Assembly (NCBI RefSeq): GCF_033115175.1
Contig: NC_084837.1
Coordinates: 66,611,266 to 66,675,265, forward strand
DNA from: Lepus europaeus
Lineage: Eukaryota; Chordata; Mammalia; Lagomorpha; Leporidae
Direction: 5' to 3'
DNA length: 64,000 nucleotides
Below the pieces are notes generated by a model. That model was not told the origin of the DNA. It saw only the letters and a program-made list of their open reading frames with translations, and did no database searches. The translations under genes were made by a program, and so were the position numbers. Within the stretch, counting starts at the first letter, position 1, and each line of letters starts with the position of its first letter. Positions 53,645 through 64,000 of the stretch are shown here, piece by piece.

Positions 53645-56600
53645 GTGAGTGTCCCCTCCTTCTTTCTGATCTTTCTTCGCTCTCCCTACGCTCGTTGGCA
53701 GTCCCTGCGGTTAGCTCTGAGAGCCTCTGCCACAGGGTCTCCTTCCCGGCTGTGGGGCTGGGTCTGCAGGGCAGCGGCGCGGCGGCCGCTCGAGCCCCGG
53801 ACTCGCTCCCTGGCTGCTCTCCGCAGGGGGCTGGGCAGGGCTGTGGGGACAGAGTGTCGGGGTGGGGTGGGGGTAGTTGGTCAGCTCCAGAGGGGCCCCC
53901 GTGCGGGGCCGGGGCCGGGCCTGCGGGTGGGAGTGGGTTTCTCTTCCGCGGCGCCGCTGGCTCCTGAAGCCGAGCGCAGCTGGAGGCAGGCGCGGAGCTG
54001 AAGCTGAGCACGCGAGGAAACAGGTGTGCGTGGCCGGGGTGGAGGGGACGTCCACCCATTCTGGCACCTCCAGACACAGGAAACCAAACCGTGGCGAGAA
54101 AAGGCCCCTGCGGCGTTCTTGGAACGGGTTGCCCGTTCCCATCAGCAAATTGCTCATTTCTGGCAATTTTCATCGCTTTTCCTAGCAGTCCCGGGAGCTC
54201 CCTGTGCTCTGCGGACTTTAGGAACTTTATGTCGTTTAATTTTGAAAATGCGCCTAGGACGACGTCCTGTAAGCGTAGTGAGCGTCCGCCTCTGACAGAT
54301 GGGCAGACTGAGGCCCCGAGACGGCCAGTCACTTAACCAACGGAGGCAGACAGCGGGGACCGAACCTGAGCCTGACCTGGGCCTTTGGCGAGAGCTGCAA
54401 GCTTTTGTTCGGAAACTGGCCTCGTTGCCCCGGGGCGTGAGTCATCGGAGGGCGCTGGGGGGCCCCACCCCACTGTTGCCCATGGCTCTTGGCCTGGTGC
54501 TTTCTAAGATGGAGGGATTCTCCACTTTCAGTTTTGAGAAAGTGAAGGTTGCTTTGTCAGGCAGAGAGGTTGTAAACCCAGTGATGAGAGTCATCCAAGA
54601 TGTTTACCAAGACTGTTGGGGGTGCCCAGGCCTTGGGCATTTTCTAAATACCGAACAAAATAACGGACCCTCTTTTCCCACAAAACTCCTATGAAACAAA
54701 GGGTTCTGGCTGTGGATATATAGTGTTGAATTTGAATATTATTTATTTTCAGAATACATATTGTATACATCCTCACTGATACTGATATTTGCTGGTGATA
54801 ATAGATGTAATTTTTTTTCAAATAACAATCTGACATTTTAAAATATCTTATTTTGAAAATTTCCAAAGTAGTGCATGCTATGCATGTATCATTTCTGGAA
54901 GCTACACAGAAATGTACAGTGGCGATTGCCCGTGGGGGCCTGTTTTCCCTCTGTCCTGCCAGTGGGTTTCCTGTTTTACTGTGTGCATACTTTTACATTT
55001 AAGCCTCAGAAGCTTAAATACCTCTCCCAGAGTCACAGAGCCAGTAAGTGGCTGAGTCTAGGGTGTGCGAAGTAAGTAATGAAGTTTGAAAAGTCGGTTG
55101 GGACCAGCTCAAACAGACTCTTCTGTGATGTGTTAAGGCAGGGATAGGGAACCATTTTCCCCCAGGGGGCACACAAGATTATCAACTTAAAAATTAGTCC
55201 GCTACAAATTTATTGAATTTTGAGTTCCACCTACAGCTGCCTTGACAGGGCCACACCCAATGATTTTGTGGGCTTTCTATGGCCTACAGGCCAGATGTTC
55301 TCCACCTGTGCTCAGGAATTCTGTGGGTGCTAAGAAGCCATCAAAGGTTTTTGAGGGCCTTCAGAGCAAGGTTCTTAAATACTCAGCACAGTCTCTAAGC
55401 AAAGAAAAAGATATTGCTGGAAATCTGTTCCAAAAAAAAAAAAAAAAAGGCATATGAATGTACATGGCCCAGATACTAAGTCTTGGTTTACCCCTAAAAA
55501 TGGAGGCAGCCTTTTGGGAAAGCGGAAGCATATTTGGCCAGAGTAGAAATGCCGTTGTGGCAAACAGGCGACCAAATTTACTCTCATTGCCTGACTGAGC
55601 TTGAGACCAGGTTATTCCCAAGTGAACATTTCTGGCAGTTTTCACTTGTCTTTCCTCAATGTTCCTCAGGTACTCCGAATGTTCAAGTGTACTCTCGTCA
55701 TCCAGCGGAAAACGGAAAACCTAATTTCCTAAACTGCTATGTATCTGGGTTCCATCCACCCCAGATTGAAATTGAATTGCTGAAAAATGGGGTGAAGATG
55801 GAAAATGTGGAGCAATCAGACCTGTCTTTCAGCAAGGACTGGTCTTTCTATCTCCTGGCCCACACTGAATTCACGCCCAATGATAAGGATGAGTATTCCT
55901 GCCGTGTGAAACATATCACTCTCGCCAAGCCTATGATAGTTAAGTGGGGTAAGTCTTCAAGTTCTCTCCTTAACTGCTAAAAGTTGTATCTGAGCAGAGC
56001 CATAGCATAAAGCTGTTTGAGTCAAACAAACAAAACACTGCAATCTGGGATCATCAGGGAATGTTCCTAAAGCACTGATTAGTGGCACCTGCTGAGATGC
56101 CGTCTGCCTAGCATATCGCTGAACCTGTGGTCTGCTGTAGTGGGAGCAGGGAGCAGGGAGCGGCACTGGCACAGGGTGCTTGCCCTGCCTTTGCTTCTTG
56201 TCTACTGCCTTCCCCTGACTTTCCCGAAACCTCACAGGTACTTAGCATCACCAAGTATCTTAGGGAGGCCTCTGTCTGTAAACCCTGCTTTCCTGGCACC
56301 CTACAAACCGTGATCCAGTACTCTCTCTGGCTGGGTTTGCATATAAGGCTAGTAGGCAGAGTTGGTCCTATTGGGCATTTCTAAACAATGTATTTACCTT
56401 AGGAACAGCAGGCTGTTCTGACAGCCTCATTTCTGATAGACTTTTTTTTTTTTTTAACTATTAGACATTTTCTCCTTTTACATTTGTTTCTTAAAATGTT
56501 TAGTTTTTTTTTTTTTTTTAATTTTTGACAGAGAGAGTGGACAGTGAGAGGGAGAGACAGAGAGAAAGGTCTTCTTTTTTGCCGTTGGTTCACCCTCCAA

Positions 56601-57063
56601 TGGCCGCCGCGGTTGGCACGCTGCGGCTAGCGCACCGCGCTGATCTGATGGCAGGAGCCAGGTGCTTTTCCTGGTCTCCCATGGGGTGCAGGGCCCAGCA
56701 CTTGGGCCATCCTCCACTACACTCCCGGGCCACAGCAGAGAGCTGGCCTGGAAGAGGGGCAACCGGGACAGAATCCGGTGCCCCGACCAGGACTAGAACC
56801 CGGTGTGCCGGCGCCACAAGGCGGAGGATTAGCCTAGTGAGCCGCGGCGCCCGCAAAATGTTTAGTTTTTAACAGATTCAGTCTGGTTTGCAGATACAAG
56901 TCTAAGAATATGATGATATCCCCTTCCTTCTTCCCTTAGACTTTTTTTTAGTAGTAGATATTTTCTAATAGATTTCTAAAAAGTATATGGTGTTTAAAAG
57001 TAATAACTTAATGTTTTCCTTTTTTCTTTCTCCATTTTCTTTTTCATAGATCGAGATTACTAA
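53575..57063 (+). CDS. B2M: B2M, beta-2-microglobulin
   Basis: B2M is the secreted light chain that pairs with MHC class I, CD1, FcRn and HFE heavy chains at the cell surface. Coding exons are 53575-53644, 55670-55948 and 57050-57063, giving a 120-residue precursor. Residues 1-21 form a signal peptide ([21 protein letters not shown]). The 99-residue mature chain starts [20 protein letters not shown]. Its single Ig C1 domain has disulfide cysteines in [12 protein letters not shown] (mature Cys25) and EYSCRVKH, and the conserved KDWSFYLL containing Trp60. It ends WDRDY. Exon 2 is 279 nt and exon 3 is 28 nt, both as in human. The upstream promoter and the noncoding fourth exon fit the same gene. 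The frame is intact. Confidence 0.98.
54190..54385 (+). repeat. MIR SINE in B2M intron 1
   Basis: GACAGATGGGCAGACTGAGG followed by CAGTCACTTAACCA is a MIR core that has become CpG-rich inside the B2M island. Confidence 0.6.
55005..55080 (+). repeat. MIR fragment
   Basis: AATACCTCTCCCAGAGTCAC and CAGCCAGTAAGTGGCTGAGT-like sequence is the 3' half of a MIR. B2M intron 1. Confidence 0.5.
55139..55313 (+). mobile_element. hAT-type MITE in B2M intron 1
   Basis: The left end CAGGGATAGGGAACC and the right end GTTCTCCACCTGTGCT form imperfect inverted repeats, with a body like GGCCTACAGGCCAGATG. This is the usual form of old non-autonomous hAT-Charlie elements. It lies about 360 bp before exon 2. Confidence 0.7.
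55670..55948 (+). CDS. B2M: B2M exon 2: Ig C1 domain
   Basis: The acceptor is TGTTCCTCAG and the donor TGGG|GTAAGT; length is 279 nt. It encodes nearly the whole mature protein, [20 protein letters not shown] through IVKW, with both Ig cysteines present. Confidence 0.98.
56509..56854 (-). repeat. Young C-type SINE in B2M intron 2, TSD
   Basis: T-run, GACAGAGAGAGTGGACAGTG, ending GAGCCGCGGCGCCCGC. 16-bp duplication AAAATGTTTAGTTTTT at 56493-56508 and 56855-56870. Confidence 0.96.
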
Positions 57064-57077
57064 TCAACAGCATGGAG
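57050..57077 (+). CDS. B2M: B2M exon 3: last four codons and stop
   Basis: This is a 28-nt exon after TTTTTCATAG. It encodes D-R-D-Y with TAA at 57061-57063, then 14 nt of 3' UTR and donor GGAG|GTGGGT. Confidence 0.94.
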
Positions 57078-57437
57078 GTGGGTTTCTAAACTTAAGAAGA
57101 TGTTTGTTTCACTGTCCTTGGAACTATTTTTCGATAACATTAACATGATAATCCTCACTCTGGAGGCTGACAATCAGAGTAGCATTTCCGTGGGTGAAGA
57201 AGAATCCTGGCAGATCACATACCCTTCTGTTTTGAAGTGGCGTAAGATGTGTGGCTGCAGGTGTGACTCTGTCAGCCCCACTGACTCTAAAGGGAGGGGC
57301 AGGGGAGCTGCCAGTGTGGTATGCTGGGATAGCGACACCAGTTACCAGTATCACCTGCAAGGGTTTGGCCTTTTCTGATATTTCTACATTGGGCTTCTTT
57401 GCTGAAAGTCCTCAAATAGGAACCACTCTCTAGGTTC

Positions 57438-57713
57438 TCTAAGCATTTGGCTTAGTGGTTAAGACAACAATTAAGACACCCATATACTATACTAAAGTGC
57501 CTGGGTTCAAGTCCAGACTCCAGCTTCCTGATTCTGGGCAGTGGTGATGGCTCAAGTAGTTGGGTCCCTACCACCCACATGGGAGACCTGGATTGTTCCC
57601 AGCTTCTGGCCCCAGCCCTGCCCTGGCTGTTGCAAGCCTTCTGAGACTGAATCAGTGGATGGGAGCTATGTCTGTCTCTCTGCCTCTTGAGTAAATAAAT
57701 AAATAATTTTTAA
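57438..57713 (+). repeat. C-type SINE, diverged, B2M intron 3
   Basis: GCATTTGGCTTAGTGGTTAA to GAGTAAATAAATAAATAATT. Confidence 0.82.
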
Positions 57714-58004
57714 AAGATTCATTTTATTTATTGGAAAGGCAGAATTATGGGGGGTGGAGATCTTCCATCAGCTGGTTCACTCCCCAAGTGGCCACAAAGG
57801 CTAGGGCTGAGCCAAACTGAAGCCAGGATCCACGAGCTTCTTCTGGGTCTCTCACATGGATGTGGGGGCCCAAGCACTTGGGCCATCTTCTGCTGCTTTC
57901 CCAGGTGCATTAGCAGGGAGCTGGATTGGAAGTGGAGCAGCTGGGATTCCAACTGGTGCCCATATGGGATGCTGGCATCAAAGGCAGTGGCTTTATTGGC
58001 CCCC
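57714..58004 (-). repeat. C-type SINE, B2M intron 3
   Basis: AGATTCATTTTATTTATTGG to TGGCTTTATTGGCCCC. It abuts the previous SINE in opposite orientation. Confidence 0.9.
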
Positions 58005-58068
58005 AGTGTATCATTTTAAAAATTAACCACTCATTCTTTGCATAGCCAGCCAGAGAGAGGAATGATAT

Positions 58069-58074
<6 letters not shown>

Positions 58075-58105
<31 letters not shown>

Positions 58106-58409
58106 ACAGGCAGAGTGGACAGTGAGAGAGAGAGAATGACAGAGAGAAAGGTCTTCCTTTGCTGTTGGTTCACCCTCCAATGGCCGCCGCGCTGATCGCA
58201 AGGCAGGAGCCAGGTGCTTCTCCTGGTCTCCCATGGGGTGCAGGGCCCAAGGACTTGGGCCATCCTCCACTGCCTTCCCAAGCCATAGCAGAGAGCTGGC
58301 CTGAAGGAGGGGCAACCGGGACAGAATCCGGTGCCCCGACCGGGACTAGAACCCGGTGTGCCGGAGACGCAAGGCGGAGGATTAGCCTGTTGAGCCATGG
58401 CGCTGGCCA
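58075..58409 (-). repeat. Young C-type SINE, B2M intron 3, TSD
   Basis: Long T-run, GACAGGCAGAGTGGACAGTG, ending CCATGGCGCTGGCC. 15-bp duplication GAATGATATAGTTTT at 58060-58074 and 58410-58424. Confidence 0.96.
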
Positions 58410-58629
58410 GAATGATATAGTTTTGAGTTTTGTAGACCTCATTCCTTCAAACTGTTGTTTGTGGGCCTTTTGTATGTGGGCTCTGTTTGTCTTGTAGAGG
58501 CTGCCAGTCTATTAGTGGAGAGAAATGGAAACGTTGTTATAACTAGATCTAAAGATGCTCTAATAGATGTATCTCTACACAGAGTCTAGAGTAATGAAAG
58601 AGGAAGAACTTGGACTTCTCTGCATCTTT

Positions 58630-58918
58630 TTGAAAAGATTGATTTTGTGTATTTGAAAGGTGGAGTTAGAGAGAGAGAAGATCTTCCACCCACTGGTTTA
58701 CTCCCCAGATGGCTGCAATGGGGTGGCCCAGGCTGAAGCCAGGAGCTTCTTCTGGGTGTCCCATGTGAGCACAGGGTCCTAAGCACTTGGACCATCTTCC
58801 ACTGCTTTCCCAGACACATCAGCAGGGAGCAGAATCAGAAGTAGAGTGGCCAGGACTTGAACTGGCACCCATATGGGATGTTGGCATTGCAGGCGGCAGC
58901 TTTACCCACTGTGCCCCA
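58630..58918 (-). repeat. C-type SINE, B2M intron 3
   Basis: GAAAAGATTGATTTTGTGTA to TTACCCACTGTGCCCC. Confidence 0.9.
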
Positions 58919-59221
58919 ATTTCACCCCCTTCTGTGCATCTTGAGTTGGAGTACAAAAGTAGAAAATTCAGCTTTTCAACAGAATTCCACTGCCCATCGT
59001 TTGATTCTGAAAACCCATTCAAATCTCCTATTATATTTGTGGACAGGGAAATTTATTTGAGAGAGCACCAGAGAGGTTGGTGTTCTGCCCAGTCGTACAA
59101 TTATGCCATGGTAGAGCCAGGACCCAAACTCTAATGGCAGTATACTTTGCTATAAGGTTTTTGGAGCACCAATAGGACAAGCTAATGGGAGATGCTCTTT
59201 TGGCTTAGAGAATTGTCTCTA

Positions 59222-59522
59222 GCTACTTATTTTGTTTGTTATTTGTTTATTTGAGGGGAAAAGAGGGAGGAAGGGAGAGGTGAAAGGACAGAAAAGAGAA
59301 ATATGTAGAGAGATGTCCCATTCACTTGTTCACTCTCCAAATGCCCACAACAGCCCCCTAAAGTTGAGAGCTGGGAACTCAATCCGGGTATCCCATATGG
59401 GTAGCAAAAATCAACTACCTGAACCATTACTGCTGCCTCCCAAGGTCTGCATTAGTTGTTCTAATGTGGGATAAGGCAATAGTTCCTTAATTGCTAGACC
59501 AAGCATCTACCCAACTACTTCT
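59222..59522 (-). repeat. C-type SINE, diverged, B2M intron 3
   Basis: TTATTTTGTTTGTTATTTGT to CTAGACCAAGCATCTACCC. Its end is partly repeated at about 59538-59572 (see findings). Confidence 0.8.
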
Positions 59523-59589
59523 TAAAAAAAAAATAAATTAATTGCTAGACTAAGCATCTACCCAACTACTTTAAAAAAAAAAAAAAAAA

Positions 59590-59682
59590 GGAGGTGGGGG
59601 AGTGAACCAGTGGATGGAAGATCTCTTTCTGTGTCACTCTGCCTTTCAAGTAGATTAAAAAAACAACAACAACAACACTTTT
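59590..59682 (+). repeat. 3' part of a C-type SINE
   Basis: GGGGGAGTGAACCAGTGGAT to TGCCTTTCAAGTAGATTAAA with a CAA-repeat tail. The head is missing. It ends about 105 bp before B2M exon 4. Confidence 0.8.
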
Positions 59683-59788
59683 TAAGAAAGGCAATCTACA
59701 GAGCAAAAGTTGGACAAGTTTGGTGGTGAGATCTGTAATTCAAATAAAATAAGTGTGTTTGCTAACCATTTTCTTTTTATTTTTTCAG

Positions 59789-60036
59789 GTCTGAGGATAC
59801 CTCGTTTCAATTAGAGTATTTCAGGATTTGTTTCTTTTTAATGATGATATGTTTGTATACATCAACTTAAAATGATTGGCATCATCTTTATAATCCTACT
59901 TATAAATACAGTTTCCATGTTTTCTATACTTCTGGGAAAAATTGAAGGCTAACATTTGTGTCTTAGATATCTCAAAAGTAATTAATAACATATCAGTAAG
60001 AATCTTGATTGAAAACCTCATGCCTAAAAGCTATTC
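59789..60036 (+). other. B2M: B2M exon 4 (3' UTR), minimum extent
   Basis: The acceptor ATTTTTTCAG precedes 59789. The sequence then resembles the mammalian B2M 3' UTR (TTTTTAATGATGATATG, ATCTTTATAATCCTACTT). A SINE begins at about 60037, so the true 3' end may lie before it or use a signal within or beyond it. The cleavage site could not be fixed. Confidence 0.7.
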
Positions 60037-60348
60037 TTAGGGGTGGGGATCCATAGTTTGGGATGCCTGTATCTCTCACTGGCGCACCGATCAAGTCCTG
60101 ACTGTTCCATGCTTCTGACCCAGTTTTCTGTTAATGCACCTGGAAGACAGCAGATGATGGCCTGAGTACTTCAGTTTCCCCAGCACATGTAGGAGATCTG
60201 ATAATATTCCTGGATTCATCCTGGCCTACACCTGGCTGTTGCAGTTGTTTGGGGAGTGAACCAACAGATGGAAAATATATTTCTCTGTCTTACTTTCACT
60301 CTCTGACAGTCTGCCTTTCAAATAAATAAATAAATCTTTAAAAAATAA
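60037..60348 (+). repeat. C-type SINE in or just after the B2M 3' UTR
   Basis: GGGTGGGGATCCATAGTTTG to AAATAAATAAATAAATCTTT. The tail offers several AATAAA motifs. Confidence 0.88.
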
Positions 60349-61275
60349 AACTATTCTGATTCTTTGGAAAGCCACAAGAAGGGCTGAAAGGAAAAAAAGA
60401 AAACCTAATATAATTAAAAATACCAGGAAGTCATATATCAAGCACTTACTATGCAGTAACTATACATCTCCTCTCATAAGTTAGATAAAATTATTCATTC
60501 TTTGGTCCTCCACAAGACTGATGAAATCCAAGAAATGGAAGAGATAATTCTTGTCTCTTGGTAAAGCACTCAGGTCTGACCAACGCCCACAGTGATGTGC
60601 AGCCTTCCCCTCCCCCAGGAACTACTTCCTCTTTTTTACTGGTTTCACTTAGGAAAAAAAAAGGATTTTTGCTGCCTCACAATGGCAGAATGTTACTTGC
60701 AGTGGTCTTCTAGGTATCTTCTGCTGTCTGCAAGTGCACGTGCCATCTTCATCATCTGAAGAGTCAGTATCTTGGGTCTAACTCGTGCTGAAGCAGGCTC
60801 CGAGTCAAGATCAATTGCTGGCAGCTTATTAAGAGAAGGCTTCCAGGACCAAACAGTAAGAGGGTAGAGGATAAAGGAGAGGGAGTGGAGAGAAGCCAAG
60901 TGAGAGTATAATTGCAGAAGTCCCATACTTAGTTCTGCTCCCATGGGGAGCTCAAGAACACAGAACACATCTCAAAGTTTGTCCTGCTTCAAAGCACAGG
61001 GGCTGGGCTTTGGTAATCCACATCCCTCTGTCTTCGGGTATGGAGGGTTGTGGGATGGGGCGGAAGAGAAAACTCCTGGATACCTCTAGTGCTCCCCAGT
61101 GTCTGAGAGTAATCTGCAGGTGCTAGCTGTTAGCAAAGTATGCAAGAGCTGGGGGTGGGGGTGGGAACTGGCTCCTAGAGCCAAAGCTGGGTTGGGCTTT
61201 AAGTTGCCATTGTGAGTTTCTGTTAGCTTCCTCTGCTGGGCCCCAACATGTGCAGTCCCAAACTCTGTGCAAAGT
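60349..61275. other. B2M 3' flank
   Basis: Unique sequence with no recognised repeat. It contains the unexplained minus-strand frame 60968-60693 described in the findings. Confidence 0.5.
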
Positions 61276-61290
61276 AAAAGTCTAAGGCAT

Positions 61291-61635
61291 GGCCAGCGCC
61301 ACGGCTCAATAGGCTAATCCTCCGCCTAGTGGCGCCGGCACACGGGGTTCTAGTCCCGGTCGGGGTGCCGCATTCTGTCCCGGTTGCTCCTCTTCCAGGC
61401 CAGCTCTCTGCTATGGCCCGGGAAGGCAGTGGAGGATGGCCCAAGTGCTTGGGCCCTGCACCCACATGGGAGACCAGGAGAAATACCTGGCTCCTGCCTT
61501 CGGATCAGCGTGGTGCGCTGGCCACAGCGCGCCAGCCACGGCGGCCGTTGGAGGGTGTACCAACGGCAAAGGAAGACCTTTCTCTCTGTCTCTCTCACTA
61601 TCCACTCTGTCAATATATATATATATTAAAAAAAA
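61291..61635 (+). repeat. Young C-type SINE with TSD
   Basis: GGCCAGCGCCACGGCTCAAT to CTCTGTC, then a TA repeat and A-tail. 15-bp duplication AAAAGTCTAAGGCAT at 61276-61290 and 61636-61650. Confidence 0.96.
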
Positions 61636-61650
61636 AAAAGTCTAAGGCAT

Positions 61651-62831
61651 TAGACCATTAAGGGGCGAATGTCACTGGACTCACCTGAGTTTGAATCCTA
61701 ATTTCACAAAAGAGATTGCAACAGTTAATGTCACTGACTGGATCCTTTGTCACCATATCCACAATGAGCTAATTATTATGAACTTTACTCATTTAGTCAA
61801 TCATTTGTTCAGCAAATATGGAGTATATATTCTCCACTAGGCACTGTTCAGAACTGTCCTGAGAGAAGGGGATGGTGATGAGAAGGGCTCTGTAAGAGGT
61901 AAAGCTCAAAGGCAACCGCTTCCATGTCCAGGGGTTTACTTTCATAGCCTGTTAGAACAAATCAGCTGAAATTCAGCAAAGAAATACAGGGGAAAACTTG
62001 GCACTGCACTGATGAAAAAGGCTCCATGGAAGACTCCTTTCCCTGAAGGGTTTCAGGTAGCATGATCCACACTCATCCTGCACAGTGAGGGTAGGGTAGG
62101 CCTGTAGACAGAGCTCTCTTCTGACAGAGGATGACCTTCTTACTGAGGGATTTTACAAAGTCTCATTGTATTCTCATGAACGTCGAGTCCTTCCTCCGTC
62201 AAAATCATGCTCTTTTATCTCTTTTAATCTTTCCCTGCCTCAATTTTATTAACTGTAAAATGAAGGGTTCTTGGCTACTGACTGGTGTTGTCACAATAAG
62301 AAAGTCACTTGTATAAAAGAACCTTACCTACTACATGTCTGGGATAGGAACTAAGTACCCATGCTTAGGCATGGCAGATTAAGGTGGGCACAGTCTCCAG
62401 GACCCCAGTGTAGACCAGACTAGAGGTTTCAACTCCATTCAAATGCAATATCTCTCCTCTCCCATTTTTCGACACTGCTTTTTAATGATAATTATTTTGG
62501 GGTGTCTCTTTCACTAATATGGTTATGAAAGTCAAGAAACGCAGTATATGAAGGCTCTGGACTGGCTCTACAGGCTGGTATAAAGAAGTGCCAGGTTCTG
62601 GCAACTGGCCCGGGATCTCTGTGAACTGGTGGCACTGAAGACTAACAGGTATATTGTACTGATGCTGTAGGGGCAGAAAAGGGGTGATCCATTTCCTGCC
62701 CATTATAAAGGATCATGACTGATACCCAGATAACAAAACATAGGTAACAAGAGAAAAGCATAACAAATTTACTAACATGTAAATGTGCATGGGAGCCACA
62801 TAAGAGTTTCAAATACAAATATAAAAGCCCA
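61651..62831. other. Intergenic, one MIR fragment
   Basis: Apart from a MIR fragment near 62215-62315 I see nothing. The neighbouring gene expected from mammalian order (TRIM69) was not seen. Confidence 0.5.
62215..62315 (+). repeat. MIR fragment
   Basis: CTCAATTTTATTAACTGTAA followed by AATGAAGG matches the MIR core region. Downstream of B2M. Confidence 0.5.
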
Positions 62832-63133
62832 GCTCAGCACTGGGTTAAGCTGCCACTTGGGATGCCTGCATCCCATACTGGAGTGCCAGTTTGAATCTTG
62901 GCTACTTTGTGCTTCCAATCCAGCTCCCTCCTCGTGTGCTTGGGAAGCAGCAGCAGAGGATGGCTCAAGTACTTGAGTTCTTGCCACCCATCTGGGAGAC
63001 CTGATGGAGTTCCTGGCTTCAGGCTTCAGCCTGGTCCAGTCCTGGCTGTTACAGCTATTTGGAGAGTGATTAAGCAGATGGAAGATATCTGTCACTCTTA
63101 TCTTTCAAATAATAAATAAATCTTTAAAAAAGA
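62832..63133 (+). repeat. C-type SINE
   Basis: GCTCAGCACTGGGTTAAGCT to CAAATAATAAATAAATCTTT. Confidence 0.9.
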
Positions 63134-63714
63134 AAACTCAAAGGCCAGAAAGTTGAGGATCAAATGCCTTTTTCAAAGGGGAGAGAGTAAAGTAGGGGTG
63201 AAGGTGGCACTGTAGGCAATTTAAAGGAATAGTGAATGGTTTTTACAGGAGTGGATGGGCCTAGAACAACAGACAATGGCCTGCAACATAGTTCCTCAAC
63301 TGAGTGTGGTATTTGATTTTCAGTCTCTCCTCTGTGATATGAGTTTAATCTTCACTGGTTAGTGAAATTTGAATAAGAAGAGTGAAGACAACTGGGTTCC
63401 TCTTTGGTGGATCCCCTCTTCAGGTAAATAGGGGAACTTTAGGGAAAGTCCCTCTCTGGGCTTCGGGAAAGAAAAAGGATAGGAGGCAGTGGTCCTAGGG
63501 CTGGGCAGGGTTTGCGAGATCTTGAGGCTGCTTTAGTTCAGCATGTCAAGGCACCATAAACAGTAGCTTGGATTCAGATATGGTATTGCTGGCTCTGGTA
63601 TGATTCTCCTGAAAAAGGGATTTAAAATTATGCAAAAACTCACTAAAAACCTCTAGGCTTGGGGAAAAATGATATGGGACCTTAATCACATAAGACCCTA
63701 ACATATTGGTTAAT
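63134..63714. other. Intergenic, nothing recognised
   Basis: Unique-looking sequence between the last SINE and the possible LTR at the edge. Confidence 0.45.
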
Positions 63715-64000
63715 CCTTGCTGACTAGCTGATGCTGTTTAGACAGTGAGCAATTCAAGTAAAGCACATGTCCCACTTCCTGCTATTTCTCCCGGAGTGTA
63801 CAGCAAGAAATAAGCAACAGCCAACCAGCAGCTTGTGCCATAATGAGCAATTTGCATTAACCCCCTCCCCTGTTCTTTGGTCTGTACATAGACAGTCAAG
63901 CTGCTCTGTTGTCATCTGGAACACCTATTCTAGGAAAGCAGATTACCTGTTTCTGGGTGGCCCTCTAATAACTGGCTCTAATAAACTCCTTTATTCTCAT
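63715..64000 (+). mobile_element. Possible LTR fragment running off the right edge
   Basis: The stretch has an octamer-like ATTTGCAT, a C-rich segment, and an AATAAACTCCTTTATTCTCA end that resembles the R/U5 part of a mammalian endogenous retroviral LTR. Its right border is outside the window and the left border is a guess. Confidence 0.3.

Noticed and set aside
53526-54332. 268-codon minus-strand open frame over B2M exon 1
   Set aside because: It lies in the GC-rich B2M island, where stops are rare by composition, has no recognisable domain, and overlaps the known promoter and exon 1 on the other strand.
55534-55980. 148-codon frame taken as a single B2M open reading frame
   Set aside because: Its first 45 codons are intron 1 sequence before the TGTTCCTCAG acceptor and its last codons run into intron 2.
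60349-64000. Exons of TRIM69, the gene expected after B2M by mammalian order
   Set aside because: No RING, B-box or SPRY-like reading was found; the gene probably begins beyond the window.

Overview
This window is mammalian nuclear DNA from a lagomorph, probably a leporid (rabbit or hare group). The evidence is dozens of C-type SINEs (tRNA-like head, CT-rich 3' part, A-rich tail, many with intact target-site duplications) together with L1 3' ends of the rabbit type, plus older pan-mammalian MIR, L1M and hAT/MER copies. Nothing bacterial, phage-like or CRISPR-like is present. Three host genes were resolved to exon level. Their order and strands match the mammalian SPG11-PATL2-B2M block (human 15q21.1).

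Region 1 (1-29.9 kb, minus strand) holds the 5' part of SPG11 (spatacsin). Twelve consecutive coding exons encode the first 771 residues with consistent phases and GT/AG borders. Exon 13 onward lies left of the window. The first exon sits in a GC-rich, CpG-island-like promoter. Introns carry many SINEs, two old L1M copies split by later insertions, a young L1 3' end and several hAT and MIR relics.

Region 2 (30.7-40.2 kb, minus strand) holds PATL2, the oocyte-type PAT1-family RNA-binding protein. Fifteen coding exons give a model of about 557 residues. Its stop codon lies only about 0.96 kb from the SPG11 start, so PATL2 transcription runs towards the SPG11 promoter. The borders of exons 2 and 4 are ambiguous and are described below.

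Region 3 (40.2-53.4 kb) is intergenic. It contains SINEs, an L1 3' end, a solo LTR inside a SINE, a 77-bp tandem duplication and a GC-rich retrocopy flanked by a 17-bp target-site duplication.

Region 4 (53.4-60 kb, plus strand) holds complete B2M (beta-2-microglobulin): an ISRE/kappaB/X2/Y/TATA promoter, three coding exons (120-residue precursor, 99-residue mature chain) and a noncoding fourth exon. B2M is the MHC class I light chain. The other two genes have unrelated roles (lysosome recycling; oocyte mRNA repression), so this is a conserved neighbourhood and not a pathway cluster.

Region 5 (60-64 kb) has SINEs, one unexplained antisense reading frame and a possible LTR at the right edge. 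I found no convincing new biological system. The most unusual item is the GC-rich retrocopy near 43 kb, which appears to include an unspliced donor site.
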